Source of the DNA: Polytrichum commune
Lineage: Eukaryota; Streptophyta; Polytrichopsida; Polytrichales; Polytrichaceae
Reading direction: 5' to 3'
NCBI GenBank assembly: GCA_950295325.1
Contig: OX485806.1
Location: forward strand, 7,070,001-7,134,000
Length of the DNA stretch: 64,000 nucleotides
The position numbers were made by a program, and so were the translations under genes. Below, piece by piece: positions 23,901 through 35,554 of the stretch (within the stretch, counting starts at the first letter, position 1; each line of letters opens with the position of its first letter). The notes under the pieces are model-generated. The model did no database searches. It was not told the origin of the DNA and saw nothing but the letters and a program-made list of their open reading frames with translations.

Positions 23901-25789
23901 GTCGGTCGGAGCTCCATGACGGCTGGTCAGTTCGAGGAGCTCAAGAGTCTGTTGTCGGCAACCAACCCTACGCAAACTACGTCTTATTACTTCCATGGCC
24001 TCCCCTCTCTCTCACCAAACCCTTCCCAAACTGGGATTTGCTGCCACTCTCAAGTTGGGGTGCAATTCCCTTGCCTTAGGCGAAGCCATCCCTGGCTGGC
24101 ACACAGATGGCTTGGAAGGCCGCGGATTCCGTGGGAGTTGAGCTCCATCGCAAGCCCGATCTTACGTTGTCAACCTCTCACCTTTTATTTCAGATGTGAT
24201 TTGAGCAGAAAAGTTGTAAGTTCTCCCGCCACTGAATTCTGGGCTTGGTGGGTGATGGCCTTCCTTGTAACATCCGTCAGAGCCTTGATATGCGAGTGTG
24301 TTACTTTGTGGTTGTGGATGTTCGCGGGAGAGGTATTAAATCAGCAACCGAGTGGCGTTCTACTCGTGGCTTGCTTGTGGGAGGGCACCCAATCAAGCTG
24401 GAAATGGGAAACACGCAGTGTACAGGTCTAATTCTACATTAAACCGAGTCAAATGACAATCTTGCGCTAGGATACTCTGCATCCCTGCAAGAAGTAAAAT
24501 TCTTGCTCAAGCCAAATTCTCTATCGAATCTGCGAGGCAGGCATTTTCTGTGCCGATGTCAAGTAATTTATGCTGCCTATTGCACCTCGATTGTTCAATT
24601 GGAACGCGATTTCAGCATATATCTAGTGTGGGGCTTGAGCTTCGTGATTTCTTGTACATACAACGCATAGCGAAGTGAACGATGTTGTGAACAATAACAG
24701 CGTTGTGCCCATCATTAGTATCGTTTTGCAAGCAAAACTACCCAAGGGTAGAGTGCTGCAGAGGGGCCCATCTCTGTCTGACCTTAGTTTCTTGGGATGA
24801 TTTGCTTGCCTAGGTTCTGCAAAGGCTGAACACTATCATGGTGGGTCACAAGCGACGGTGATGAATGCTGTTCTGCAGGGATTTCGTGGGAGGTTTTGCC
24901 ATCAATTCCAATGGTAGGGGAATTCACCTCCGTATTTCACTCTTCCTACCGAATGCTCTGATTGTACCTGACTTGGGTCTTGCCAGCCTAGCTGCCAAGC
25001 GCATTTATTTGAGGAATCCATTGTTAAAGCTCCACCACAATGATGTTGAAATGTTCGCTGGTGATAGTGATAGTGTTCGTTTCCCTCTTCTAAGAATTTT
25101 CCTGGTGATTAAAACTTCTATCTGGAGGCGAAGCTGTTACGTCTGTTTGATCTAATTCAAATTCAAGTCCTTCGGAGCCATATATTGCGTGGCGCAAATA
25201 ATGGAGAATGAAACGATATCTATTAAGGTGGCAGGGGGCATCCATTGATCGTTGTTTCCCCTCTGGTTTTGTAGATTTCATGCTGCCAGCTTGCTCATCT
25301 CAAGTTCTTTTGACAGGAAATGTGGAAGATTGTGTAATAGGCGCACTTAATCTGTTGCCTGTACCACTTGCAAGATTCTGCAAATGAACATAGAGGCAGG
25401 GAAGACTTTGCTCCAAGCGACAATTTCTTGGAGCACCCCCGACCTTAACTATCTATCTTATATTTGTATTTTTCTAGTATGGGCCAGTGCTGTCCCGGCT
25501 TGTTGCACCCTTACATATGATTTAATGTCCTGGGCCATTTCTGCACCGTCCCCTCAACATATCGTCACGGCTGACCGTTTGGAAGTTTGAAAGCCCGATA
25601 TAGTTGATTTTGGGTATGAGGTTGTTGGCCTATTAGGAAGCAGTTCTTATAGTACGTACAAATCAAACTCTGATAAGGACGAAAACTCTCCATTTTGGTC
25701 TCGTCAACTCTTCAAACTATGGTCATCATCAGAACATGATCTAAAGACGATGATCTGAAATTGTTCAGAGCAAAGATTCTAGCTTCAAA
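23901..25789. other. Unassigned region upstream of the TKL kinase
   Basis: Base composition is more even than in the repeats, and several open stretches (for example 23,916-24,431 and 24,865-25,155) overlap. None has a recognisable domain or consistent splicing. It could hold the kinase's 5' UTR exons and promoter, or a decayed gene. No function is claimed. Confidence 0.4.
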
Positions 25790-27643
25790 ATGGCCTACCA
25801 ATTACGTAGTGCAATGGAGTTCGTGGAAGACGGCGTTTTGAAAACATTCAAGCAGGATTTGAAGAAGGTGAAGGTAAATCACGCTCAATGTTCCGATGTA
25901 GTGCACAATATTGTAGTTGGTAGTGAGGAGAGCTTTGAGCTCTTGAAGAAGACACTTTTGCTACTTGATAGATTTGACTCTACCTCAATCTCAAAGGGTG
26001 AAGGAAGTGCCATGGCTGCTCGATTGAAATGTACTCAGGACCTGTGTTTCAGTGCACTGGCACAAATGGAACATTGCATAAAGAGGGTGCGAGTTTATGT
26101 ATCGCGCTGTGCGGAAGTGGAGTACTGGCGAACAGCTGTGAGAATGTCTCACTTTGTAAGTCCTCGAGCTTATTGTGCAGAATCACTTTCGAACACCAGA
26201 AGTACAGAGTCATTTTATCTGCTCCAAGATTTCTGGTGGAGTGTCGATGTGGTTCAGCTTGCAACTGTTTGTTTGAAAAAATTGCTCACGACAGTCGTTG
26301 ATGGTAAAATTCAATATGATGCGTTCAAGTGGTGTAATGGGAAATGTAGACTAGTTCTCAAAGACGGTGGCGAATGCGATTACACTGTGCTCAAGGAGGA
26401 CAACAAGGAGGATAATATCTGTTTGCATCATAAGGCTGATTTAGTGGACTCAGATATAAAAAAGCTGTTGCAGCAACTGAAGATGGAAGTTGGGAGCAAC
26501 TTCGCATGGTTCCTTTCTGCAGGTCAAAACCACGAGCAAAGACTGAAGATGTTTCTGAAGCAGGTATTGGAAGGACCACCGGTTCGAGTGGGTTACCTAC
26601 CTTCAACATTGAAGCTCGACTACCATGACATCAAGCTTAGTGATAGAATATTGGGGCAAGGAAGTTTTGGTGTGATACTTGAAGGCAAATGGCATGGAGA
26701 GACAGTTGCTGTCAAGTATATCAAGTTGGGTGACGATTTTGAGATTAAGAAGCAACTCCTTGAGAAGGAAGTTGCACTGTTGGCCTCTCTCCACCACCAT
26801 AATATAGTGAGGTTGATTGGGTTTACATACGATGAAGAAACAAAGAACTGTGTGATTGTAATGGAGCGTATGCAGATGAATCTCTGCAGCTTGATCAAAC
26901 ACAACCTTGATATATTCTCCAAAGACCTCCCCTCAGTGAAAACCGGAAGTGTACCAAGATTCGTTGAAAACCAAACCCCATTTCCTCTTGATGTGACAAT
27001 TGACTTGTTGTTACAGATCATAGAGGGCATGTGTCATTTGAGGGACTTCAGGGTGATTCATCGAGATTTGAGGTCAGCCAATATTCTAGTAAACAAATGT
27101 GCACAAGCATCATCCATGCTCTCCATGCCCTCTGTGGCCACCAATTTACGAGAATTTGAGCGTGGACATTTCTACCATGCGAAGGTTGCGGACTTTGGCA
27201 CGTCCAAGTCACAAATGAAGGATTCTGAGTTTTTCACGAAAGGCAAGGGGACCGTAAAATGGATGGCTCCGGAAGTTCTTGAGGCCACTTTCGAAGCGGA
27301 AGATGATACTCTACATTATTCATGGGATGCAGATGTGTACAGCTTCGGCATCACATGTTCAGAAATTCTGACAGGAGAACTCCCCTTCCAAGATGTGTCA
27401 GGGCGGAAACTTCTTGACTCAATATGTGCCGGCGTTAGGCCCCCTCTTCCTCCAGATTGTCCAGATTCGTTGAAGCGTATTGTTTGTGAGTGTTGGGATA
27501 CAAATCCCCAAAATCGACCCAATTGCTGGCAGGTTCGTGAGAGACTATGGGGCTGCAAATTGGAGATGTTTTTGCATCACAAGGAGAAGATGTCTGTGGG
27601 CCAAACCTTCTGCAATAACGTTCAAAGGTATGTAAAACGTTGA
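25790..27643 (+). CDS. TKL-like protein kinase, intronless
   Basis: One uninterrupted 617-residue frame with an ATG start. Residues 1-270 form a helical N-terminal region with no named domain that I recognise. The kinase domain starts near 282: glycine loop GQGSFG (289-294), VAVK with Lys309, catalytic HRD at 424-426 in IHRDLRSANIL, DFG at 468-470 and APE at 493-495 in WMAPEVLEA, then DVYSFGI. All catalytic residues are present. An insert of about 30 residues separates the HRD and DFG strands. Large families of such soluble TKL kinases with a helical N-terminus occur in mosses and other seed-free plants. There is no signal peptide or membrane segment, so a cytosolic kinase is likely. Substrate unknown. 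Confidence 0.93.
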   Translation: MAYQLRSAMEFVEDGVLKTFKQDLKKVKVNHAQCSDVVHNIVVGSEESFELLKKTLLLLDRFDSTSISKGEGSAMAARLKCTQDLCFSALAQMEHCIKRVRVYVSRCAEVEYWRTAVRMSHFVSPRAYCAESLSNTRSTESFYLLQDFWWSVDVVQLATVCLKKLLTTVVDGKIQYDAFKWCNGKCRLVLKDGGECDYTVLKEDNKEDNICLHHKADLVDSDIKKLLQQLKMEVGSNFAWFLSAGQNHEQRLKMFLKQVLEGPPVRVGYLPSTLKLDYHDIKLSDRILGQGSFGVILEGKWHGETVAVKYIKLGDDFEIKKQLLEKEVALLASLHHHNIVRLIGFTYDEETKNCVIVMERMQMNLCSLIKHNLDIFSKDLPSVKTGSVPRFVENQTPFPLDVTIDLLLQIIEGMCHLRDFRVIHRDLRSANILVNKCAQASSMLSMPSVATNLREFERGHFYHAKVADFGTSKSQMKDSEFFTKGKGTVKWMAPEVLEATFEAEDDTLHYSWDADVYSFGITCSEILTGELPFQDVSGRKLLDSICAGVRPPLPPDCPDSLKRIVCECWDTNPQNRPNCWQVRERLWGCKLEMFLHHKEKMSVGQTFCNNVQRYVKR

Positions 27644-29580
27644 TGATTTACCGTATAGTACACCTTTTCTTACTTATTCTTGATAGTTCCGAACAATTTG
27701 ACTCATTTGAGAGCCTTTCATACCAGCACGTCATCTGGTAATCTGATCTGTTTATCTATGTGGAGGATATCCCCAACTTAAAGGTGGCAGTTGCCCGCAG
27801 GCGAAGAGACTCTTCATTTATGCTTGCTTCCCTAGGAAGCCGTGTCTGTTTGTTTCTATCTATCTATCTATCCTGGACAAAATGATTCGTAATTCAAGGA
27901 CCTGTGGCCATCAATGCGATTGCATGAAAGTTGAGGGATGAGATTGGAGTAGATTGCACATGAGACATTGCAATCTTGACTTCATTTACAAACACATGGC
28001 AAATGCAGATTCATCAATCATACTGTTTTGGAATGTGGGAGAGCAAACTCAGGTGATAAAGGAGCAGTGAAGCCATTCATTCGTAGTAAGTCCAATAACA
28101 TCTGTAGGCTTCCTCATATTTTGTAACCATGTCCAATCATGTACTGTTATTGTTGTGGCTAAATCATGTATCATATCAGCCCTAATTAATGATCTATCTA
28201 CTTTTTAAGCTTTCTCACAGTTTCATCATTTCCAGTAATAATCTGGATTTATGTGATCTGTCAAGGTTGTGGAGACCATAGCATTCTAAAATACCATCAG
28301 AACCTCAATAAGCAATCAACTTCATTGCATGACAACGAGGAGTAAAATTTATATTAGGATATCTAAGCAAAAGAGATGCTCCCTTTTCATGGGGACCTTG
28401 CCGGGGCACTAAGATGGTGCTAAGGCCACCGTTTTATTGAGAATCACAACATGTTTATTCTCAGCCCTTGGCCGGATTATGCTCATGCCTAGGGTAAGTG
28501 GCTGGTGGAGCTTAGCATTGTATTGCTAACAACCCCCTAAAAGACCATCAGGAAGTATATGGATTGTTTGTTAGGTTCTGGATGTCTTTATCAACTTAAA
28601 TAATTAAACATAGCATCTAAAAATATATCACTAAATGATGTTCTCTATTCATAGTATGTCCCGTACATCCACCATTTTGGATTTTATAAAAAAATTATAT
28701 TTGTTAAGTGACTCCGATGGGGAGGGGGAGTACGCAAGGATTGTGTTATATTTAGAGTCTTATTTTTTTAGGATTTTTTCCTTTGACCATGCTCTAGACA
28801 TCCTAAAATAATTAGATTATGCAATTGGAAGCCCTTAAAACTTATGCCTGTACTTCAGGCAACTTGGTCGAAGGCTAGTGTAAAACTTTTAACTTTAACT
28901 TTTACTCCTAAATCAATAGTGAAAGCTCTCAAATTTTGCATAGCTACTTGACTCACTCATACCTATATTCAAAACCCGGGCTGTGAGTTAGTGGGAACAG
29001 GATTCTCCTGAAAAGACAAAATGTTTGGGACAAATGCTTTCTTTGCTTACATTTGTGAAGTAAATCTCGGAGGAAAGTTTGACGCGGTGTCAAGAATTCT
29101 GGACAGAAACTTCGGTTGATCTGGAATTTTTGATCAACACTCAACTCCTTGTCAGGGATACCCGCTGGAATTGCGAGAGCAAATCCCGACAAGAATACTT
29201 GTTAAAATCCTCTATAATTTCTTTCCAATCTGCATTGTGCAATGAAGGGTTTGAAAAGTGGTGCAATTGAACTAATTAATGAAGGAATAATGGGTACAAA
29301 GTGGATACATCATAAGGTTATATCTACGTAACTGGGAGTTTTTACACGTCTTTTACTCTTGAATCAAGAACACAAAAATGAACAAACGAATCTTCATCAA
29401 AATGCATGCAGTCCATTAGGAGTTCAGTATGAGACTCCATCCAGAAACCAATATTGTTTGTACTCTGAATCACCTTTGACATGTCAGGCTTGTATATATA
29501 TAATCATTTTGGTATCTTCTATTTATTTTTGTAGTGAATTGCATGTTGAACTTGATTAGCTTCAGATTATTAGGTTTGAT
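27644..29580. other. Intergenic between two kinase genes
   Basis: Contains the 22-base tail shared with the SERK intron (27,810-27,831) and a (TCTA)n run near 27,857. The remainder is AT-rich and without a supported gene. Confidence 0.5.
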
Positions 29581-29582
29581 GA

Positions 29583-32500
29583 GTAAAAAACTTTGTTGAT
29601 CTATCCGAGGTGCATTATCCAAGGTTTGAACAGCTGGAATTTGAATCTTCAAGCGGGTCCACTAATACAAGTCCTTTGGATATATTATCAGCTATGATCA
29701 CCAATGTGCGACAACTGTATGGATTCAAACAAGAAGTTTCTCCAGGTGAGCTTCAACTACACTAAGCACTACATGGGCATGACATGAATATATGGAATGG
29801 TAGGTATTATTATAATGAAAAATTGCAACATTTTGACCATTACATCCTACAGTATAAGACTAATATCAAACAACACGCCCTCATTAATTTTCTAGAAAAA
29901 CAATTACTTAGGTCCACGCTAATTTTCTACTAGAATTTTGGTCTGGGTTGAAAATTAAAGTAGCCCACAGTACTAGGACTACTTAGTGTACTTCCTTCAA
30001 ATATTTTGGTATATTTACTTGTTGATGTGATAGTAGGTTGTAATTGGGGCTTCATCACCCTTAACACATGTTTTAACTTGATAACATCTTGACACATATA
30101 TCATGATTCAACATTTTGCAACTTAGAATATTAGGTGTTAAACTTAAATAAGCGAAATGAGTTATCTTTACATGATAGCAACCCATTTATAATTGACATT
30201 GCAAGTTTACCAACTTTTAATTCAAAAACAACCTTTATTTTTATTAAAAACATGATGAAAATCTCTTTATCAAAATTTTGCTGATGAATACATATATGAT
30301 CTCATTTTTGAAGTGAAATGTGATTGCACATTTACTAATGTTGATGTGATTACAGAAGTATTACTAAAGAGATTTTCATTCAATGAATTGAGAGCTGCAA
30401 CTGATGATTTTGATCATGTAATTGGAGGAGGCAGATTGGGTCTGGTGTACGAGGTACATATTTAGTACGTGTATGTTGCAAATTATGTTCAAAATGTTTA
30501 TTATCTCACATATACCTATAGAGAATATCTTGTCCACCTATTCTTGTAATTTGAACAAAACCATCATGTTATTTACAAACATAATCTATTTTATTCACAT
30601 GCTATTTAACAAATGGCTTTTGTAGGGAGTTTTATGGGACACCTCAAGAGTGGCTGTGAAAGTATTGGAAAAATCAAAGTTGGTACCATCTGTATTGTGG
30701 AATGAAGTCGCAATCATCTCCGGCATGAGGCATCGCAACTTGATGAAGTTGAAGGGTTTTTGCGAACATTATGACACACAAATGTTAGTTTATGAATTTG
30801 TGGGAATGAACTTGACCCTTGAGAAAGCATTATGGGGTGAGTATGTATGTTTGTATGTATGTATTATCATTATTGCACTCGTCTTTTCATTAATAACATA
30901 GCATTCCAAGTTTATTTATATTTCAATAGATTACATGACATGAGTGCATGTCTTCAATTCGAGCATACTCAACATGTTAGACCCAATATAATATCTATGG
31001 TGAAATTATTACATTGTGTCTTTGTTTTGTCCATGCATCTAATAATCATGAATATCCTAGGTTGCTTATTTCTTTCATTCCATATATTTTATGTTTTCTT
31101 TGGTTGCAAAGAAGATGGTTTTTTTCTCTTGCTTATATCTACACAACCTAAAGTTCTGTCATCTGTTTACTTTTGGATTTTCTTTGTTCAGGTTATCCCA
31201 TCGAATGTAAGCACGAATTGGATTGGTCAACACGTTTGAGCATTGTGAAACACATTGCAGAAGAGCTTGTCTTCCTTCATGAAGTCAAGCAACCATCAAT
31301 CTTGGAATGGGATATCAACGCCAGAAATATTTTCCTTGACAATGATTTGAATCCAAAGATTTTTTATTTTGGGTCAGAATTAGCCTTTGATGCCTTTAAT
31401 TGGAATCCAAAAGAAAATTATTTTGGGTCACAATTTGGTTCCTTCATTGCCAATGGACGAGATTTTTATTTTTCAAGTGTCAGTGTGGGATCAAGGTATC
31501 TACTTTATTGACAAATTTTATTTTTTTATCATATTGCATTATTCTTTATTGTCTCTTTATGGATTTGAAAACAATATAAGTCATACCCACCCAATCACTA
31601 AAGTAAATAGGCGTGCATTTGAAGAAAACAATTTCATAACTTTAGTGCTTACTTGTCATGTGCCTATAATGTATTATGGAATTTGACACCTTGTTGCCAT
31701 AATAATAGTAATTAATATTAAACAATGTTTGGGCTCCATAATCTAAGATGAGCCTACAATGGCTACTTGTTATGCTTTGCAATTTGTTTAACTATAGAAA
31801 GGATCCCCTTCCCTTCAAAGATACATTCATTAATATTATGAGTCCCATTAGCCTTTTGTGGCTTCTTGGACTTTAAAATCAATTTCATTTCATTCATTGA
31901 CAATATAGTATTTATATGACCCCCAATGGTAGAAAAGATTTCTTATTAATATTATTATACAAAGGCAAGTCAAGAGCCAAGGTATCAAACGTGAGTTATT
32001 ATATTTAAGTTGATATAAGTGTAGGAACTTGTTTCAAGTGTTTAAAAATAATGTAAATTATGTTGTCATTATGCATTCATATTTTATGTTCATCTTCATT
32101 GTAAGGTATTCAACTTGACATCTTTATGGTTGTTTTTCCATGATATTTTTCATGATATTTTTCACCTGCCTATCCAAGCTTCGACGATATATCAACAACA
32201 TCAAATGATGTCTTCAAGTTCGGCATTTTGATTTTTGACATCATATGTGGAAGGAGGGCCAACATCATGCCTCCAAAACCACAAATCTCGTCAGAATCAC
32301 GGGTATATATCAACAACTTTGTAGCCTCTTGTATACTTAAAATAACTCTTGACCCTTGAACCGAATTCATTGGGATTATCATAAATTTGGATTGTGTATT
32401 GAGATATCTAACCAACCACATTCAAACAACCGACAAGGCGTGGATGGTATATGAATTCCGCTGAGCAGAATATATGATGCAATGTTGCTATGTAATGAGC

Positions 32501-33340
32501 ATCAGGTATTCTTTGTGAAGAGGATATCAATCAAGTGTTCCTTCAAGTCATCTCAGAGCTCAAAGAAGTGTTCAGCCATATTCTCATCACATCCTGTTGT
32601 TGCCTGCAAAATGTTTGACCTCAGGTGAGATCGTGGGAAAATTACATGATCGAAAAGCAGGTAGATCCTGCTCTGAGGGCTAATTTTGATCTCAAAGAAG
32701 CCAAAGTGCTGCTGCAGGTGAGTTGCAAGGAGCAGCATGAATACTTTCAACCTATCAATGTAATGTGGGGTTGTAGCTCATGCTTAGGTCATTGAGTCGG
32801 AATTGAGTCACTGGTGGGCAATTAAATGCCTTTGATCGAATGAACCTTCCGCACAAAATGGTGACGGGCGCATTCTGTACTCTGAGTAAAATTACGCATA
32901 TGAACATCACAATCCTGAAAAGGCAGGATACTTGTTGACATTTGGTTTTAGAACACACATGACATTTAGGTGCACATCATGGAGTTCAAATGTAGGGCTG
33001 ATGGTCAACCCGCCTCCATGATGTCATAGAACTCAGCTGAACATGACGGCCGAAATGCTGAGGCTGGCGAGTAAATTATTTCTATGGGATGATGCAGGTT
33101 GCACGGCTGTGCTATAGACAATCTCCAACATCCCGGCTTGACATGAAAATAGTGACATTGATGCTAAAGGGGGATATCTCTACACGCTATTGGGTTAAGG
33201 AGGAGCAGAGAGATTCAGCAGCTCGCATCATTCAAAATGCCTGGAAGCATTGGAAGAACTTGCAGGCTGATAACCATGAAAAGCATTTGTTTTATGACAT
33301 GCAGCTTCACGAGGAGTCCCAAACAACCCCTGATCTTTGA
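29583..33340 (+). CDS. Receptor-like pseudokinase with IQ-like tail, partial
   Basis: Exons, all phase-compatible: (start unclear) to 29745, 30356-30453, 30626-30836, 31192-31495, 32179-32302, 32625-32717 and 33098-33340. The protein opens with FSFNELRAATDDF, a hallmark just before many plant RLK kinase domains, then a glycine-rich loop IGGGRLGLVYEG and an intact VAVK lysine. The catalytic HRD reads EWD (LEWDINARNIFLD), DFG reads YFG, and the APE segment is missing, while DVFKFG and CGRR remain. The last exon gives an ordinary kinase C-lobe end, then an IQ-like helix (AARIIQNAWKHWK). No ectodomain or transmembrane exon was found upstream. It is either a signalling-type pseudokinase or a young pseudogene; the clean splicing favours the former slightly. 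Confidence 0.65.
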
Positions 33341-34670
33341 ACCACCATCACTTGAGCAGTGATCTACTCAGAGACACCTGGAGATCTTGCATCGAAATGT
33401 AAACGTGCATTGTTGTGATGTTACCTGGTTTGGTTCTACATAGCGCTGTCCATATTTTGAAGTCTTACTGGGAATTCTCATCAGTTCAAGCATTACAATT
33501 GCAGGGGTCCCTTTTAAAGATCCACATTGAATCGAGCACGAAGTTGCTAGAAGTTTGAACCACCTCTCCATCAGGTGTACCATGTATTTATTATATAGGC
33601 TTTTCTCTCAAGACTCATTTGCAGGTTTCATGTGACCTTGCAAGTAAGTTAAAACAACCTGGGCAACTTTTAAAATTTCTGTTGAATCAGCTGAGAGATT
33701 TGTAAAGGGATGTTGATCTACTGATCCATAATCTCACTAGTAGAGATGAGTGGGTTTAGTATTTATCACTGCCTTAAACCCACTGCCTGTAAGTTGTGAA
33801 TTTGTTAAAATTGAGGGTTTTTCGATGCTTTAGAGCGAGAGTTTCAACAGAATTCTAAACCATAAAATCGTCTTACAGAAAATCTGACTGAACCTGCTCA
33901 CTGTTTTCTTGCATTGGACTGTTTTCAATGGAAGGTGGAAATTGGGGGATATAGAGAATACAGGTAGAATGCAAGTTTGAGTTACCTACTCTATGGTGAC
34001 TCTGAAAATGTTATGCATCACATGCTGTGGTTATGCTGTGGTGATCCCTTGAATGAAACTTCTCAAGAGATAGTATTCACCTTTCATTGTACTTTTCATG
34101 TAGAGAACTCAAATTGGGTATTCCTACAATCTTTCTTAGCAAATGAATCTTTCCTTGCTGGAACGATAATATCAAAGTAAATTGCATTCAAGTTAATGAT
34201 AAAGAGGCTTCTCATGGAATCTAACCTTTGTTCATCTTTTGAATTCCAAGTTGATACTTAGAATGGACACCATGGTTTGTAGGTTCACAAGATGATTGGG
34301 AATTTCAATCTCCAACATCCAAATATTTCACAACTTGGCGTTCCTCATTACTCCTAGAGAACTCCACTTTGTCTTTCCACTTATGTCCGATTGCAGTGTT
34401 GCAGCCTCTTGGATCTGCAGTAACTTAGTGGTATCCAGTAAGAGAAGAACATAGAGTATATCGCAAACATGAAAGTACGCGAACGTCAAAGTCAAATTTA
34501 TAGGAAGCAGCGCCTTGTCTAGATACATAGGAAGTAGCCACACTCTCAATTTTGAAAATGAGAAGCAAATTGCATTGAGATGCTTGCATTACCCAGGCGC
34601 TATCACTGCTAGAATATGTAGGACTTCTGCGGTAACTCTACCTATATTCGAACAGAGGGAATTATTATAT
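33341..34670. other. Intergenic 3' of the pseudokinase
   Basis: No gene, tRNA or clear repeat recognised. Some of the first few hundred bases should be the 3' UTR of the preceding gene. Confidence 0.4.
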
Positions 34671-34868
34671 ACAAGCATACCTCTCATTCATCCAACATAG
34701 AAGCTCTGAATTAGTATGCAGCCCTGTATGTTATTTTATTTAGTTGATTTGACATCGGCATTAGCTTCAAAGACCCCGAATTAGTCTACTCGTGGTCATT
34801 TGAGATGAATCAACATTAGGCCTATCAAGTTTTTATGTTGGATGGATGAGAGGTGCGCTCATATATGA
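34671..34868. repeat. MITE-like element (family E)
   Basis: Left end CATACCTCTCATTCATCCAA and right end TTGGATGGATGAGAGGTGCG are inverse to each other, bounding about 200 bp. A second copy is at about 40,027-40,233 and half-copies lie near 6525 and 35,820. Confidence 0.7.
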
Positions 34869-35059
34869 TAATTACCTCTTTCCCCTACATTCACTACAAG
34901 CATATGCGTCCTGGGCAATTGACATGCGTCACTGTGATCTTTTCCTACATCATTGCGGTAGATTTGCATTGTGCTCTCACCTACATAGAACGGTTGCCTA
35001 GGACTCATATGTTGATAGTGAATTGAGTTGTCCATACCAAAGGGTCATTGAGAATGGAC

Positions 35060-35340
35060 AGCAAAAAAAAAAGACAACGTGTCTTGCACTGAGGTTGGAC
35101 TATGTGCTCAAAACATGAACTCCATTCTACGTTCATTCATGAACACAGCTGGAAGGCCTTATGTGATCATGGAACAACATGCAAATCTTCACTTTGGGCT
35201 CATACGACTTGCCGACAAATCTCTATTCCAAATATGAAACTCGAAGTGCCAATCTACGTGGTTTGCAATCGCTAACCGAATGAGGCAATTCCCTATCCGA
35301 TCCAATGGCCAAATTTCTCCGTGGAACCGGAAGCCATAAC
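35060..35340 (+). repeat. Dispersed repeat family A, partial copy
   Basis: Matches the GGACTATATGCTCAAAA core and the CTAACCGAATGAGGCAATT block of the family whose full copy is at 36,663-37,032. Confidence 0.55.
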
Positions 35341-35554
35341 ATTACTTAGCTGATGAGTTGTGTTCAACAGCCCCGACTTGAGATTCAGTCTGCAGCATTG
35401 GGATTGCAACATCCGGAGTCTATAGTCTCGATCCCTGGAGCATTGGGATTGCAACATCCGGCGTCTGTATTCTCGAATCTACTGTTGGGCCCATGAACAC
35501 GGCTCATCAGCTGACTAAATGTTATGGTGGCTACAATAGGGCCACAGACTGCCA

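Noticed and set aside
23916-24431. 171-codon ORF upstream of the TKL kinase as a gene
   Set aside because: No domain, and overlapping frames look equally plausible; kept as unassigned only.
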